A DNA stretch of 64,000 bases from Chitinophagaceae bacterium (lineage in GTDB: Bacteria > Bacteroidota > Bacteroidia > Chitinophagales > Chitinophagaceae), in contig CANGNA010000017.1 of the NCBI GenBank assembly GCA_947455215.1, forward strand, positions 1-64,000, written 5' to 3'. The notes under the pieces are model-generated. The model did no database searches. It had not been told where the DNA came from and saw only the letters and a list, made by a program, of their open reading frames with translations. Shown piece after piece: positions 27,056 to 35,486 of this stretch. Both the position numbers and the translations under genes were made by a program. The stretch's first letter is position 1. Each line of letters begins with the position of its first letter.

Positions 27056-28309
27056 CTAATATACGGTAAACCTTGTAGTTTGCAAGCCTTTGTCGCTTAC
27101 CACCCGTACAAAATAACTGCCGGCAGGCAACTTAAAGCTCTGCACATCACCAGCTTTCAGGTCGTTTTGTACTGAGCTAACCAGTTGACCTGCAAAGTTA
27201 TATACATTGATCGAAGCACCTTCCATATCCGCAGTTGTTGACAAATTAATAATACCGGTAGATGGATTGGGATATACTCTTAGCACATTGTTTGCCTCAT
27301 CAATATTATCTACGCCTACATGGCTTGCGGCATCGGTAGTGGCCAGCCATATGGTCATATTCATGATCAGCAACTGGTGATTGCCGGCGGCATCAGCGAA
27401 ATAACCGTCGTATAAAGTGCAGTTGGGGTTTCCGGTACCATCGTCAAACGGCGAGCTATCGCCCATGGCACCTACCTTACCCTGCCCGAAACGTGCATAA
27501 GCCACCATTACATTGGTGTTACCCGGCGTAGTTCCTGTTTTAAAAACAACACCCTTTACACTGCTATTCTGTGTGGGATTAAGTGTCATAGTAGTTCCGC
27601 CAGAGTATTGCACCTTGGTAACAGTACCCATAGGGCCATGTATGATGGAGTCGGAGCTTGCGGCCGAAATATTAGTAGTGGTCTGGGAGAAATCTACAGT
27701 ATCGTAAAAAATACCAAACGGATAGGTTTGTACTGTATTGTTAGAAAGCAGATCATTCCAGATGTGCGGAGAATCCCAGCCATCACCATTTCTGTCACTC
27801 ACGTTATGATCTGATATCATAAATAAGCTGCCACCCGCCTGCACATACTGTAATATAGCCGTCTTCTCAGCAGCTGTAAACGGCAAATTGGGCTCATCTA
27901 CAACAAACACTTTATAGTTCGACAGATCCTGGGCATTAGCGGTGTTACCATAGGTTATCTGGCCGTTATATGGCAATGATTCTACAGTATATCCCTTCTT
28001 GGCACAATCGACACCCCATGCTGAGAGCGCACCATCCCAATAGGTTTCTGACGTTGAAGACGTGATCCCGCTTTGAGCCGGCGTAGGGATACGCTGCGCA
28101 TTGCTGGAAGTATAGAAGCTACCCGTGCCGGTAGTGGCCGTCGGGTACCAATCTATATTACGCAGATCAGCATCCAAAACCCAATCAGCATTACCCGCAG
28201 ATTCGGCCTTTGTTGCATCAAACAATATCTTTACCTGCGCATTGCCAACGAATGTGCATAAAGTGAACGCCGCAGCCCCAAGGCCATTTAAAATAAATTT
28301 ATTCCTCAC
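27056..28309 (-). CDS. Secreted T9SS type A protein of unknown function
   Basis: 417 aa from a GTG at 28309; a TTG two codons upstream is the alternative. A signal peptide ends FVGNAQ. The body begins VKILFDATKAESAGNADWV and contains YKVFVVDEPN and GGSLFMISDHNVSDRNGDGWD, a pattern like a class I glutamine-amidotransferase or ThuA-like Rossmann fold with a region where a metal could bind; I do not recognise an exact family. The C-terminus (VYPNPSTGIINLS.. to RFTVY) is a T9SS type A sorting domain. It is 17 bp upstream of the S1/P1 nuclease and probably in the same transcript, so it may work with it outside the cell. Confidence 0.82.
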   Translation of the reverse strand: MRNKFILNGLGAAAFTLCTFVGNAQVKILFDATKAESAGNADWVLDADLRNIDWYPTATTGTGSFYTSSNAQRIPTPAQSGITSSTSETYWDGALSAWGVDCAKKGYTVESLPYNGQITYGNTANAQDLSNYKVFVVDEPNLPFTAAEKTAILQYVQAGGSLFMISDHNVSDRNGDGWDSPHIWNDLLSNNTVQTYPFGIFYDTVDFSQTTTNISAASSDSIIHGPMGTVTKVQYSGGTTMTLNPTQNSSVKGVVFKTGTTPGNTNVMVAYARFGQGKVGAMGDSSPFDDGTGNPNCTLYDGYFADAAGNHQLLIMNMTIWLATTDAASHVGVDNIDEANNVLRVYPNPSTGIINLSTTADMEGASINVYNFAGQLVSSVQNDLKAGDVQSFKLPAGSYFVRVVSDKGLQTTRFTVY

Positions 28310-28374
28310 AATCAAATAATTAGACCCGATAAAAATAATGCTTTACAAAACACTGAAAAATTAATTGACGTAAA

Positions 28375-28400
28375 AAGGGCACTCTTTGTGGAGTGCCCTT
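28375..28400 (-). terminator. Terminator after the T9SS protein at 28424
   Basis: AAGGGCACTC and GAGTGCCCTT make a perfect 10-bp stem with a 6-nt loop. On the minus strand it is followed by a T-rich tract. It separates the gene at 28424-29437 from the downstream gene starting at 28309. Confidence 0.88.
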
Positions 28401-28423
28401 GAAAAAATCTTTGTAACTGATGC

Positions 28424-29437
28424 TTAGTGAACAGATACCTTAGTGATACCTGAAGCAGCGCCATTAGTGATCTTGGCAACATAAACGCCAGGAGCAACAG
28501 CAATACCATCTACAGTTATTGTCTGGTTGCCATGAACAACAGATACAGACTTGGTAGCAACTGTGCGGCCAGCCATATCTGTAAGCATTACAGTGTATTC
28601 GCCAGCATCGGCAGCATCAAAATTCAGCGCTATAGCAGAAGATGTTGCAGTAACCACGCTCAAAGGCAATGTAGCATTAGCAGCCACGTCGTTGATAGCA
28701 GTTGTAGCGGTACCAGTCCAGCCAAGGTTCACGTTATCGATAGCAGTTGAAGGCCTGTTACCTGAACCTGATGAGAAATCAAGTGTAACGAGACGGATGT
28801 ACACCGGAGAGCTCTGGTTATTGAGCGCTGCAGGGAAAGTAGCCGTAACAGGCGTGTTAGTGAACAAGTGGCCACCTGTAGTAAGGGTAGCAGGGCTGGT
28901 CACCACATCGTTAAAGTTACCTGTAGTACCTATACGATACTGCAGTTTCCATGTAGTAACACGAGGGCTTGAAGTATCCAGCGACTGAAGATCGAAACCA
29001 TATGTAAGGTTAGACATACCCGCGGTGTTGCCCAGAGCAAGCACGAACGCCGCACCTGAATCCAGGTTAGGGTTAGTAGAGTTCTGAGGAGATACCTGGC
29101 GAACGCCCAGAGCCCTGTCTGATGCAGACTGCTGAGCAGCACATGAAGTACCTGCTGTTACGCCTGACGCTGATGGGTAGTTCTTGAAGCCACCGGTGAT
29201 GTTACCACAGGTAGTATCGTTAAAAATACCATCGATAGTGGCATTGCTATAGTTACCAACAGTACCTATTGAAGATGCTGTAGAACCGCTGTATACCTTC
29301 CAACCCACAGGCAGACCGGTAGTGGTTGTCAGCGCATTAAAGTTTTGAGTGTAAGGTCCTGTACCTGAAGGATACAACTGAGCTTCAGCGCTTACAACGG
29401 CACCCAGGAACATGCAAGAGAGTAAAAATTTCTTCAT
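28424..29437 (-). CDS. Secreted T9SS type A protein with jelly-roll-like body
   Basis: 337 aa with a signal peptide (MKKFLLSCMFLGAVVSAEA). The body (YTQNFNALTTTTGLPVGW..., ...YIRLVTLDFSSGSGNRPSTAIDNVNL) is the choice-of-anchor or jelly-roll type common in Bacteroidota exoproteins and often paired with lamin-tail or nuclease proteins. No catalytic motif is visible. The C-terminal T9SS type A domain covers the last 75 or so residues (YTVMLTDMAGRTVA, GVYVAKI). It follows the DUF5689 lipoprotein by 88 bp with its own -7 element and ends at a strong terminator. Confidence 0.83.
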   Translation of the reverse strand: MKKFLLSCMFLGAVVSAEAQLYPSGTGPYTQNFNALTTTTGLPVGWKVYSGSTASSIGTVGNYSNATIDGIFNDTTCGNITGGFKNYPSASGVTAGTSCAAQQSASDRALGVRQVSPQNSTNPNLDSGAAFVLALGNTAGMSNLTYGFDLQSLDTSSPRVTTWKLQYRIGTTGNFNDVVTSPATLTTGGHLFTNTPVTATFPAALNNQSSPVYIRLVTLDFSSGSGNRPSTAIDNVNLGWTGTATTAINDVAANATLPLSVVTATSSAIALNFDAADAGEYTVMLTDMAGRTVATKSVSVVHGNQTITVDGIAVAPGVYVAKITNGAASGITKVSVH

Positions 29438-29469
29438 TTTTCTTTTTTTTAGGTTTCTAAATTCTTCCG

Positions 29470-29477
29470 CAAAATTA
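29470..29477 (-). promoter_or_regulatory. Candidate -7 element upstream of the gene at 28424-29437
   Basis: The minus strand reads TAATTTTG (TAnnTTTG), about 33 bp before the ATG at 29437, inside the 88-bp gap after the DUF5689 gene. No clear -33 partner. Confidence 0.4.
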
Positions 29478-29525
29478 AGGCTTGCGGGTCTATAAAATTG
29501 TTAAGAACAAAAGTTAATCAAAAAT

Positions 29526-30350
29526 TTATCTGCATGCAGTACCCGTCATTTTTACATCGGTAGTATCGCGGATAAACAACTGCGCTCCACCGTTGAAGGT
29601 AGATACGATACAGGTAAGTGTACCTTGTCCGCTCGGTGTCAGATAAGGTTGAAAATTCGAGTAGTTGCTATTACGCAAAGTCATTTGAACACCACCACAA
29701 TCCTCTACTACCCTGTTTGTGGCAGACCCTGCTGATGGAGACCCAGCATAAGGAGCACCGTAAGAACCCGTTGCAAATTGGGTACCGGTAGTGGTAACCA
29801 GGCAGTTGAGGTAGTTATTGGCAGAGAACTTAAGGTCTTCCAGGGTCATTACTTTGGCTGTTACAGAATTATCAGGATACTTACCCTTAATAACGTAGTT
29901 ACCTACAAGACCTGAAGGTATAGGCGTAGTATTGCCCGCGGCATCCACGGCGTAAACTATTTCCGGCGAGCCGGCATAGTTCATCAGGTACAAGCCTTTA
30001 AGTTTAACATAAACACGGCGACCTACCGGGTAATCAGCATAGAGATAAGACTTATCTATATAGAGGATCATACCACCTATCGATGTGTCTTCTATAACTA
30101 TCTGTTTGTAATAGTTACCTGAACGATCGTCGGCTACCACTACACCATAAACGGTAGTGTCACCCATCTGGCGCCATTTATTCTGACCCAGGCCAACTGT
30201 CATGTTGGAAATATTTTTCAAAGTGGTTTGCACAGGCAATGCAGGGTCATACTGGCTGCTATCCGGCGGCGAATCGTAAGCTTTCTTTACACATGATGCC
30301 AGCAAAGTGCTCGCGGCAAGCAGAACGGCTGATAAACGAAGTAATTTCAT
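29526..30350 (-). CDS. DUF5689-domain lipoprotein
   Basis: 274 aa. The N-terminus MKLLRLSAVLLAASTLLASC is a lipoprotein signal with lipobox LLASC (Cys20). The rest matches the DUF5689 pattern (VYGVVVADDRSGNYYKQIVIED, GGMILYIDKSYLYADYPVGRRVYVKLKGLYL), an OB-fold-like domain found beside TonB receptors and secreted nucleases in Bacteroidota. Probably an outer-membrane lipoprotein acting with the receptor encoded 29 bp upstream in the same transcript; the ligand is not known. Confidence 0.88.
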   Translation of the reverse strand: MKLLRLSAVLLAASTLLASCVKKAYDSPPDSSQYDPALPVQTTLKNISNMTVGLGQNKWRQMGDTTVYGVVVADDRSGNYYKQIVIEDTSIGGMILYIDKSYLYADYPVGRRVYVKLKGLYLMNYAGSPEIVYAVDAAGNTTPIPSGLVGNYVIKGKYPDNSVTAKVMTLEDLKFSANNYLNCLVTTTGTQFATGSYGAPYAGSPSAGSATNRVVEDCGGVQMTLRNSNYSNFQPYLTPSGQGTLTCIVSTFNGGAQLFIRDTTDVKMTGTACR

Positions 30351-30379
30351 ATACTCAGATTGTTTTTTTAGTAGTTTAA

Positions 30380-33199
30380 TTAAAATCTCCAGCTAAGGCT
30401 TGCAAGGAAGTTGATACCCATTGCATAGGTATATTTAGTAGGGAATTTCATTGCATTTTTATTCTTGTAGTCGTAACGGAGCTGTTCATAACCGATCAGC
30501 TTGATATCCTGGTTGTTCAGCAGGTTGTTGATGCCGGCGTTCAGTACCAGTGAGCTACCACGGTGCAGTGTTTTCTGCGTCCACTTAGATATGTTCCAGG
30601 TCTTCGAACCGTTCACATCAACTGTCATTGCGGCAGGCAACTTTTCCTGGTCAACTATATTGCTCCATTGTGTGCTACCATTGCCTACCATATCTACTGC
30701 AAGTGCTGTGCGCCTTTCAGGGTTGATGCCTACGTAATTACGGTCCATGTAGTTAACGTTGATACCAAAGCGGGTATTGCTATTCCTGCGATAACTAAGA
30801 CCTGCAGTGTATACAGACTGAGGACCACGGGCGACATAGTAGTTCTGGATGTACACCTGGCGCGCGTTCTGAGTGGCCGTAGGATCATTATCTACGTATA
30901 TAGAAACTGTTGGCCTGTTGGTATAATAAGTCTGTCCTATAGCAGCGTTCAGATTAGCGGCAAAAGATTCATTGATCTTATAGCTTAATGAAAGCTCTGT
31001 ACCAATAGAACGGATACCGACATTCTGCATTACGTAGTTCACATAAGACAGGAACTCAGGATCGTCATTAAAGAACCTCATGATAGTAGTACCGTCTTTC
31101 ATATCGCTGATGTAACCACTAACAGTTGCTACCAACCTTGTAGATTTATATTGATAGCCAGCTTCAGCTGCTGTCATGCTCGACACTTCAGGGCCGGTCA
31201 CCACACCATTCCTGGTGCGCTCAGAAATAAACGTGTTATGTATGCCCGGAGCATATGTACCCATGCTTCCGTTCACAAACATTACATTATGTGCATTGGG
31301 CTGAAAGCGCACACCACCCTTCACACCATAAGTTGTAAAGTTCTGATCGGCACTCATGCCATAAGACTCGTTAGGGAAGATACCATTCCTGGTCAAACCC
31401 TCTCGGTTGAAAGTAGTATAGCCAACATTTGCAGCTGCAAAAAAGTTGAACTTGCGGTAGTTGTAAATACCCTGCGCCCATGCCTGGCCCTGCAGTATGT
31501 TCAATATGTAATCGTAGTTATACTTGTCGCCAACCTTTACTATCTGGTTAGGCACGTCCAGGTTGTTTTGTGTTGCACTTGGATTACCCTGGTTGGCCTG
31601 TGCTGCAAACTGGTTGTAGTTCACAAAAAAGTCGCCGCCCATAAGGTCGACCAGCTGCTTATAGAACTCATCGCTCTGACGCGTCACATTGATACCACCC
31701 TGCACATTCAGACGTTCGTTGATAGAATGATCAATATGGCTGTTGAATGACAGCTTACTCATTTTATCCACCTGGTTGCTGTATACAAATATAGATTGCT
31801 TGCCTGTAGTGGCGGAGCCACTACCGTTTGCATTCTGTATGGTCTGATTGTTCAGGTAGTTGTCCTGGTACATGTTATCCCACTGTATCTGCAACAGATC
31901 CGGGTGAGTTATCATTTGTGCTTTTACATCTGCTGCCACACCTGCGTTAGGGTTAGTGACCCCATTCAGATAGTAGCTCGGTAAATTACGGTAATAGTCT
32001 GGCAGCGGGCTGTAGCCATTGTAGAAGTCGATAGAGCCTCTTTTATATGTACCGAACTGGTAACCCAGGGATGTGTTCCACCTGGTCCTGTCGGACGGAG
32101 TATGCGTGTAGTTCAGTACAGTGATCGGCTCAAACAGATCAGATGTTCTGCCGCTGCGCTTCTTACCCTGTTGATAACCCCAGTTAGGGTTGTAATAGTG
32201 ACTACCTACCAGGTCGAAAGCTTCATCCGTTGCGGTAGAAGTAAGGCCACGGCTTGTAGGCGCACCTATGGTGGTCAGGCTGATAGTACCCTTCTTAAGC
32301 GCCTTGCTGGCAGCTGCGTAATAAGAATAACCATCATAGTATGTACCCTGGTAATAACCTTCCTGGGCCCACCTCCGTGAGAAGGACAATGAGTACGACC
32401 AACCATTTTTCAGGATACCGGAATTGTGCGTTACCATAACCCTGTTGCGATAAGCACGATTGGCCACCGCATAAGAAACTGTGGTACCCGCACGCTGAGA
32501 AGCCGCGGTTGCATCTATATAATTGGTAGTTCCGTTAGGTACACCGTAAGCATAATCAGACGCTTTGATACCATAAGTGATACTACGGCTACGCAAGATA
32601 TCGTTGAGGCCACCGAAAAGCGAGAAATTTGTATATCCGCTCGACAGATCGGCAATGTCAAAACCATTCAGAAAATTCTGGCTGCCGCTGATACCTCTTG
32701 GCCTGTACCAGAAAGAACCGAAAGTACGATTGATATTGAACAGAAATTGATCCTGTGCCGGTGTAAAGTACCCCAGCATGTTCTGACCAGCGTTGATGTC
32801 ATCTTCGCTGATGCCATCAATATCATCAATAGCAATGGTAGGTATCTGGTTATCTACGTCGTTTTTGGTTGTAGACGGAGTCACTTCAATAGTGCCCGCA
32901 TCTGTCACCTGGTCCTTTACATTTAGCTTTACTGTTTTCGACACAGCAAATTCACCGCTTATCACAACGTCGTAGCTGCCATAAGGCAATCCGGCTATGG
33001 AGAATTTACCCTCGGCATCAGAAATGGTGAACGCCTTTACCGATGGTATGGCCACCGTCAGGTCGTTAAAAGGCACCTTGGTACTGGCATTCACCAGGAT
33101 ACCCCTGATGGCACCACCCTTCTTGCTTTTTTGGGCAAAAACCATCATGCCCGGACAAAGCAGCAACAATACCACAAGCAAGTATCGAAATCTCAGCAT
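30380..33199 (-). CDS. TonB-dependent outer-membrane receptor
   Basis: 939 aa from ATG 33199, which starts a clean signal peptide (MLRFRYLLVVLLLLCPGMMVFAQ); an upstream start at 33241 lies at the -7 element and is unlikely. Residues of about 25-110 form a carboxypeptidase-regulatory-like beta domain (GAIRGILVNASTKVPFNDL, GKFSIAGLPYGSYDVVI). A plug follows, then a 22-strand-type barrel rich in aromatic strands, ending FLASLSWRF with a C-terminal Phe as expected for BAM insertion. There is no SusD partner. It is followed by the DUF5689 lipoprotein and faces a secreted EEP-family enzyme gene, so uptake of a nucleic-acid or phosphate-derived product is a reasonable guess. Confidence 0.9.
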   Translation of the reverse strand: MLRFRYLLVVLLLLCPGMMVFAQKSKKGGAIRGILVNASTKVPFNDLTVAIPSVKAFTISDAEGKFSIAGLPYGSYDVVISGEFAVSKTVKLNVKDQVTDAGTIEVTPSTTKNDVDNQIPTIAIDDIDGISEDDINAGQNMLGYFTPAQDQFLFNINRTFGSFWYRPRGISGSQNFLNGFDIADLSSGYTNFSLFGGLNDILRSRSITYGIKASDYAYGVPNGTTNYIDATAASQRAGTTVSYAVANRAYRNRVMVTHNSGILKNGWSYSLSFSRRWAQEGYYQGTYYDGYSYYAAASKALKKGTISLTTIGAPTSRGLTSTATDEAFDLVGSHYYNPNWGYQQGKKRSGRTSDLFEPITVLNYTHTPSDRTRWNTSLGYQFGTYKRGSIDFYNGYSPLPDYYRNLPSYYLNGVTNPNAGVAADVKAQMITHPDLLQIQWDNMYQDNYLNNQTIQNANGSGSATTGKQSIFVYSNQVDKMSKLSFNSHIDHSINERLNVQGGINVTRQSDEFYKQLVDLMGGDFFVNYNQFAAQANQGNPSATQNNLDVPNQIVKVGDKYNYDYILNILQGQAWAQGIYNYRKFNFFAAANVGYTTFNREGLTRNGIFPNESYGMSADQNFTTYGVKGGVRFQPNAHNVMFVNGSMGTYAPGIHNTFISERTRNGVVTGPEVSSMTAAEAGYQYKSTRLVATVSGYISDMKDGTTIMRFFNDDPEFLSYVNYVMQNVGIRSIGTELSLSYKINESFAANLNAAIGQTYYTNRPTVSIYVDNDPTATQNARQVYIQNYYVARGPQSVYTAGLSYRRNSNTRFGINVNYMDRNYVGINPERRTALAVDMVGNGSTQWSNIVDQEKLPAAMTVDVNGSKTWNISKWTQKTLHRGSSLVLNAGINNLLNNQDIKLIGYEQLRYDYKNKNAMKFPTKYTYAMGINFLASLSWRF

Positions 33200-33238
33200 A
33201 TGCACATTTAAAATATTCAAAAAAAGATAAACAGGCTG

Positions 33239-33271
33239 CAAAAGTAAGGGGTTAGTGGCAGTTATAGCAAA
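33239..33271 (-). promoter_or_regulatory. Promoter of the TonB receptor operon
   Basis: On the minus strand TTTG (33268-33271) and TACTTTTG (33239-33246) are separated by 21 nt, a full match to the Bacteroidota housekeeping promoter (-33 TTTG, -7 TAnnTTTG). The leader to the ATG at 33199 is about 33 nt. Confidence 0.7.
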
Positions 33272-33378
33272 AAAGGGGTTAACTTATTGTTACACGTGGG
33301 TAATTTTTTGATTATACCTTATTGCAAAGAATGAATAATGTTGTTTTTTAAGTTCCTTTGCACAAAATTGATTTGTTC

Positions 33379-34398
33379 GTGATCAGAAAGTTTGTTTTAA
33401 CGGCCCTGGTGGGTCTTACCGGCTTTAGTGTTTCGGCACAAAAGCATTATAAAGTGCTGGCCATTGGTTTCTATAACTGCGAGAATTTCTTCGACACTAT
33501 AGATGATCCGGCTAAGGATGATATTGAGAACACCCCGAGCCAGGAAGTATTCAACCAGAAAACGCACAATATTGCTACAGTTTTCCAGAAGCTGGGCACC
33601 GATGTCACCCCCGATGGCCCCGCCATTATAGGCCTGGCAGAAGTGGAGAACGACAACGTACTGAAGGCAGTTACCAGCCAGCCGGAAATACAGAACAGGC
33701 ATTATCAATATGTATGGTACCCCACGCCCGACGTAAGGGGTATCAGCACGGCCATGCTTTACAATCCTAAATATTTCACGGTGTTAGGCTCTCGTCCGGT
33801 GCACGTGCCGCTGGAATCGTTGGGACAAAGCCGCCCTACCAGGGATGTATTATATGTATGTGGTATACTGGCAGGCGATACAGTACATGTACTTGTGAAC
33901 CACTGGCCGTCAAAGTCTGGTGGCGAAGCACGCAGCGGCCCTGGCCGCAGGCTGGCTGCCCAGGTGGCCAAAAATGTTGTGGACTCTATAACTAAAAAGA
34001 ACCCTGGTGCAAAAATATTGCTGATGGGCGATCTTAATGACAACCCAACATCAGACGGTGTGATCAATGTACTGCATGCCAAAGCCGACCGAGCTGATGT
34101 AGCGGCTACAGACATATATAATCCGTGGATCAATATGTACCGCAATGGACTGGGCACCGAAAGCTACCGTGGCGAGTGGAACCTGATAGACCAGATCATG
34201 ATCAACGGTAACTTTATCAAGAACACCAACAATAAGTGGGGTTACTACAAACACGAGATCTTTAACCGCGACTTCCTAAAGAACAAAATTGGCAAGGACA
34301 AGGGGTTACCACACCGCTCTTACACAATAAATCACGTTTGGGACAACGGTTATTCCGACCACTTCCCGGTAGTGATGTACTTTACTGAAGCTCAGTAA
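33379..34398 (+). CDS. Secreted endonuclease/exonuclease/phosphatase-family enzyme
   Basis: 339 aa from GTG 33379, which begins the signal peptide VIRKFVLTALVGLTGFSVSAQ; TTG at 33358 or 33373 is possible but adds charged residues. The EEP fold motifs are all present: NCENFFD near the start, GLAEVEN, the LMGDLNDNP metal site and the C-terminal YSDHFPV with the catalytic His. The family hydrolyses phosphodiester or phosphomonoester bonds in DNA, RNA, phospholipid or inositol phosphate. It is divergent from the TonB receptor operon and sits in the same functional cluster as the S1/P1 nuclease. No T9SS tail is present. Confidence 0.9.
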   Translation: MIRKFVLTALVGLTGFSVSAQKHYKVLAIGFYNCENFFDTIDDPAKDDIENTPSQEVFNQKTHNIATVFQKLGTDVTPDGPAIIGLAEVENDNVLKAVTSQPEIQNRHYQYVWYPTPDVRGISTAMLYNPKYFTVLGSRPVHVPLESLGQSRPTRDVLYVCGILAGDTVHVLVNHWPSKSGGEARSGPGRRLAAQVAKNVVDSITKKNPGAKILLMGDLNDNPTSDGVINVLHAKADRADVAATDIYNPWINMYRNGLGTESYRGEWNLIDQIMINGNFIKNTNNKWGYYKHEIFNRDFLKNKIGKDKGLPHRSYTINHVWDNGYSDHFPVVMYFTEAQ

Positions 34399-34413
34399 TT
34401 AACGATAGAAATG

Positions 34414-34451
34414 AAAAAGCACCCCGGCTGATCGCAGCCGGGGTGCTTTTT
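34414..34451. terminator. Bidirectional terminator between convergent genes
   Basis: GCACCCCGGCT (34419-34429) pairs perfectly with AGCCGGGGTGC (34436-34446), with A5 before and T5 after, so it can serve the plus-strand EEP gene and the minus-strand DNRLRE gene. Confidence 0.93.
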
Positions 34452-34470
34452 CATTGGGCAGAACAGCTGT

Positions 34471-35388
34471 CTACTCAACTACTAGTTTTTCCGTAGCCGC
34501 GGTTCCCGATTTGTCTTTCAACGATAATAAATAAACGCCCTTTGCAAGTTTATCTGTGTCTATGGTTACTTTGTCTGCCAGGCATGCCCCATACGTGTTT
34601 ACCACACGTCCGGTTATGTCAGTGATAGTAAAAGTGTATCCTTCTTTACTGACACCCTTCAGATCGATCGTAACCTGCTGACCATTTGCCGGATTAGGGT
34701 GAACGACCAGCGCAATTTTACCTTCTGTGATATTTACTACACCCTCAGGAGAATGCAAATGCCACTTAACAAACAAAACCGGCACTACAGGAGGTTCCAG
34801 GCGCCCACCGTTAGGACTGTAAAATATCATGGAATTGTAGTGTGTGGTCTCTTGCAAATGCTTAAAAACAAAACCATAATTTGCATGAGCGGTGACTATA
34901 CCTTGTATCAGGTTAGTCACATCGGCAACATAGTTCTGCACCGGCGATATGCTTTGAGGTAATAAAGCAGAATCTGCATGAGTATAAGCCGGCTGTGTAG
35001 CCCACGTGAGCGTAGTAGTGTCCCAGGGGCCGGTAACCCTATAGATACCTACCGCATTATTTGTTCCATAAGTAGGAGATCCGGTATAACCGCTTGGCGA
35101 GTTAGGATTGGCATATAACGATAGGGTCGCACTGTCAATGACCGCATTGGTATCGATGAATGACAGATCTGTCTTAAAATATTGCCTCCAGACATGATGA
35201 ACAGCACTTGAGGTCCAGTCTGCTATTATCATACTCGGCGACGTTGTGCTGGAACATGGCCCACTGATATCTATAACATAAACAGCAGTTGTATTGGAGA
35301 TATCGCAAGAGCTTATTTGCGAGTAAGACTGTGCGAATGTATTGCCAGACAGAAATGCTGCTGCAACAATTGCTAAGTACTTTTTCAT
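34471..35388 (-). CDS. DNRLRE-domain protein with T9SS type A tail
   Basis: 305 aa with a signal peptide ending SGNTFAQ. The body matches the DNRLRE (carbohydrate-binding-like) domain: IDSATLSLYANPNSPSGYTG, GIYRVTGPWDTTTLTWATQP and VTNLIQGIVTAHANYGFVFK are the usual landmarks (W..TTLTW.TQP and V..LVQ). The C-terminal 75 or so residues are a T9SS type A domain (LVVHPNPANGQQVTIDL to EKLVVE). A short exported protein with no catalytic domain; it may bind a surface or polymer. It stands alone between two terminators. Confidence 0.88.
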   Translation of the reverse strand: MKKYLAIVAAAFLSGNTFAQSYSQISSCDISNTTAVYVIDISGPCSSTTSPSMIIADWTSSAVHHVWRQYFKTDLSFIDTNAVIDSATLSLYANPNSPSGYTGSPTYGTNNAVGIYRVTGPWDTTTLTWATQPAYTHADSALLPQSISPVQNYVADVTNLIQGIVTAHANYGFVFKHLQETTHYNSMIFYSPNGGRLEPPVVPVLFVKWHLHSPEGVVNITEGKIALVVHPNPANGQQVTIDLKGVSKEGYTFTITDITGRVVNTYGACLADKVTIDTDKLAKGVYLLSLKDKSGTAATEKLVVE

Positions 35389-35430
35389 AGCATTTAATTG
35401 TTTATGATCAATGCAATGTAATCATAAAAT

Positions 35431-35467
35431 GTAAAAGCAGCCATTATTTTGTAATGGCTGCTTTTAC
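35431..35467 (-). terminator. Terminator of pckA
   Basis: GTAAAAGCAGCCATTA and TAATGGCTGCTTTTAC form a perfect 16-bp stem with a 5-nt loop, 20 bp past the pckA stop. The outer A/T pairs supply the T tract. Confidence 0.9.
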
Positions 35468-35486
35468 GGCACTCTTTACTAGTTAA

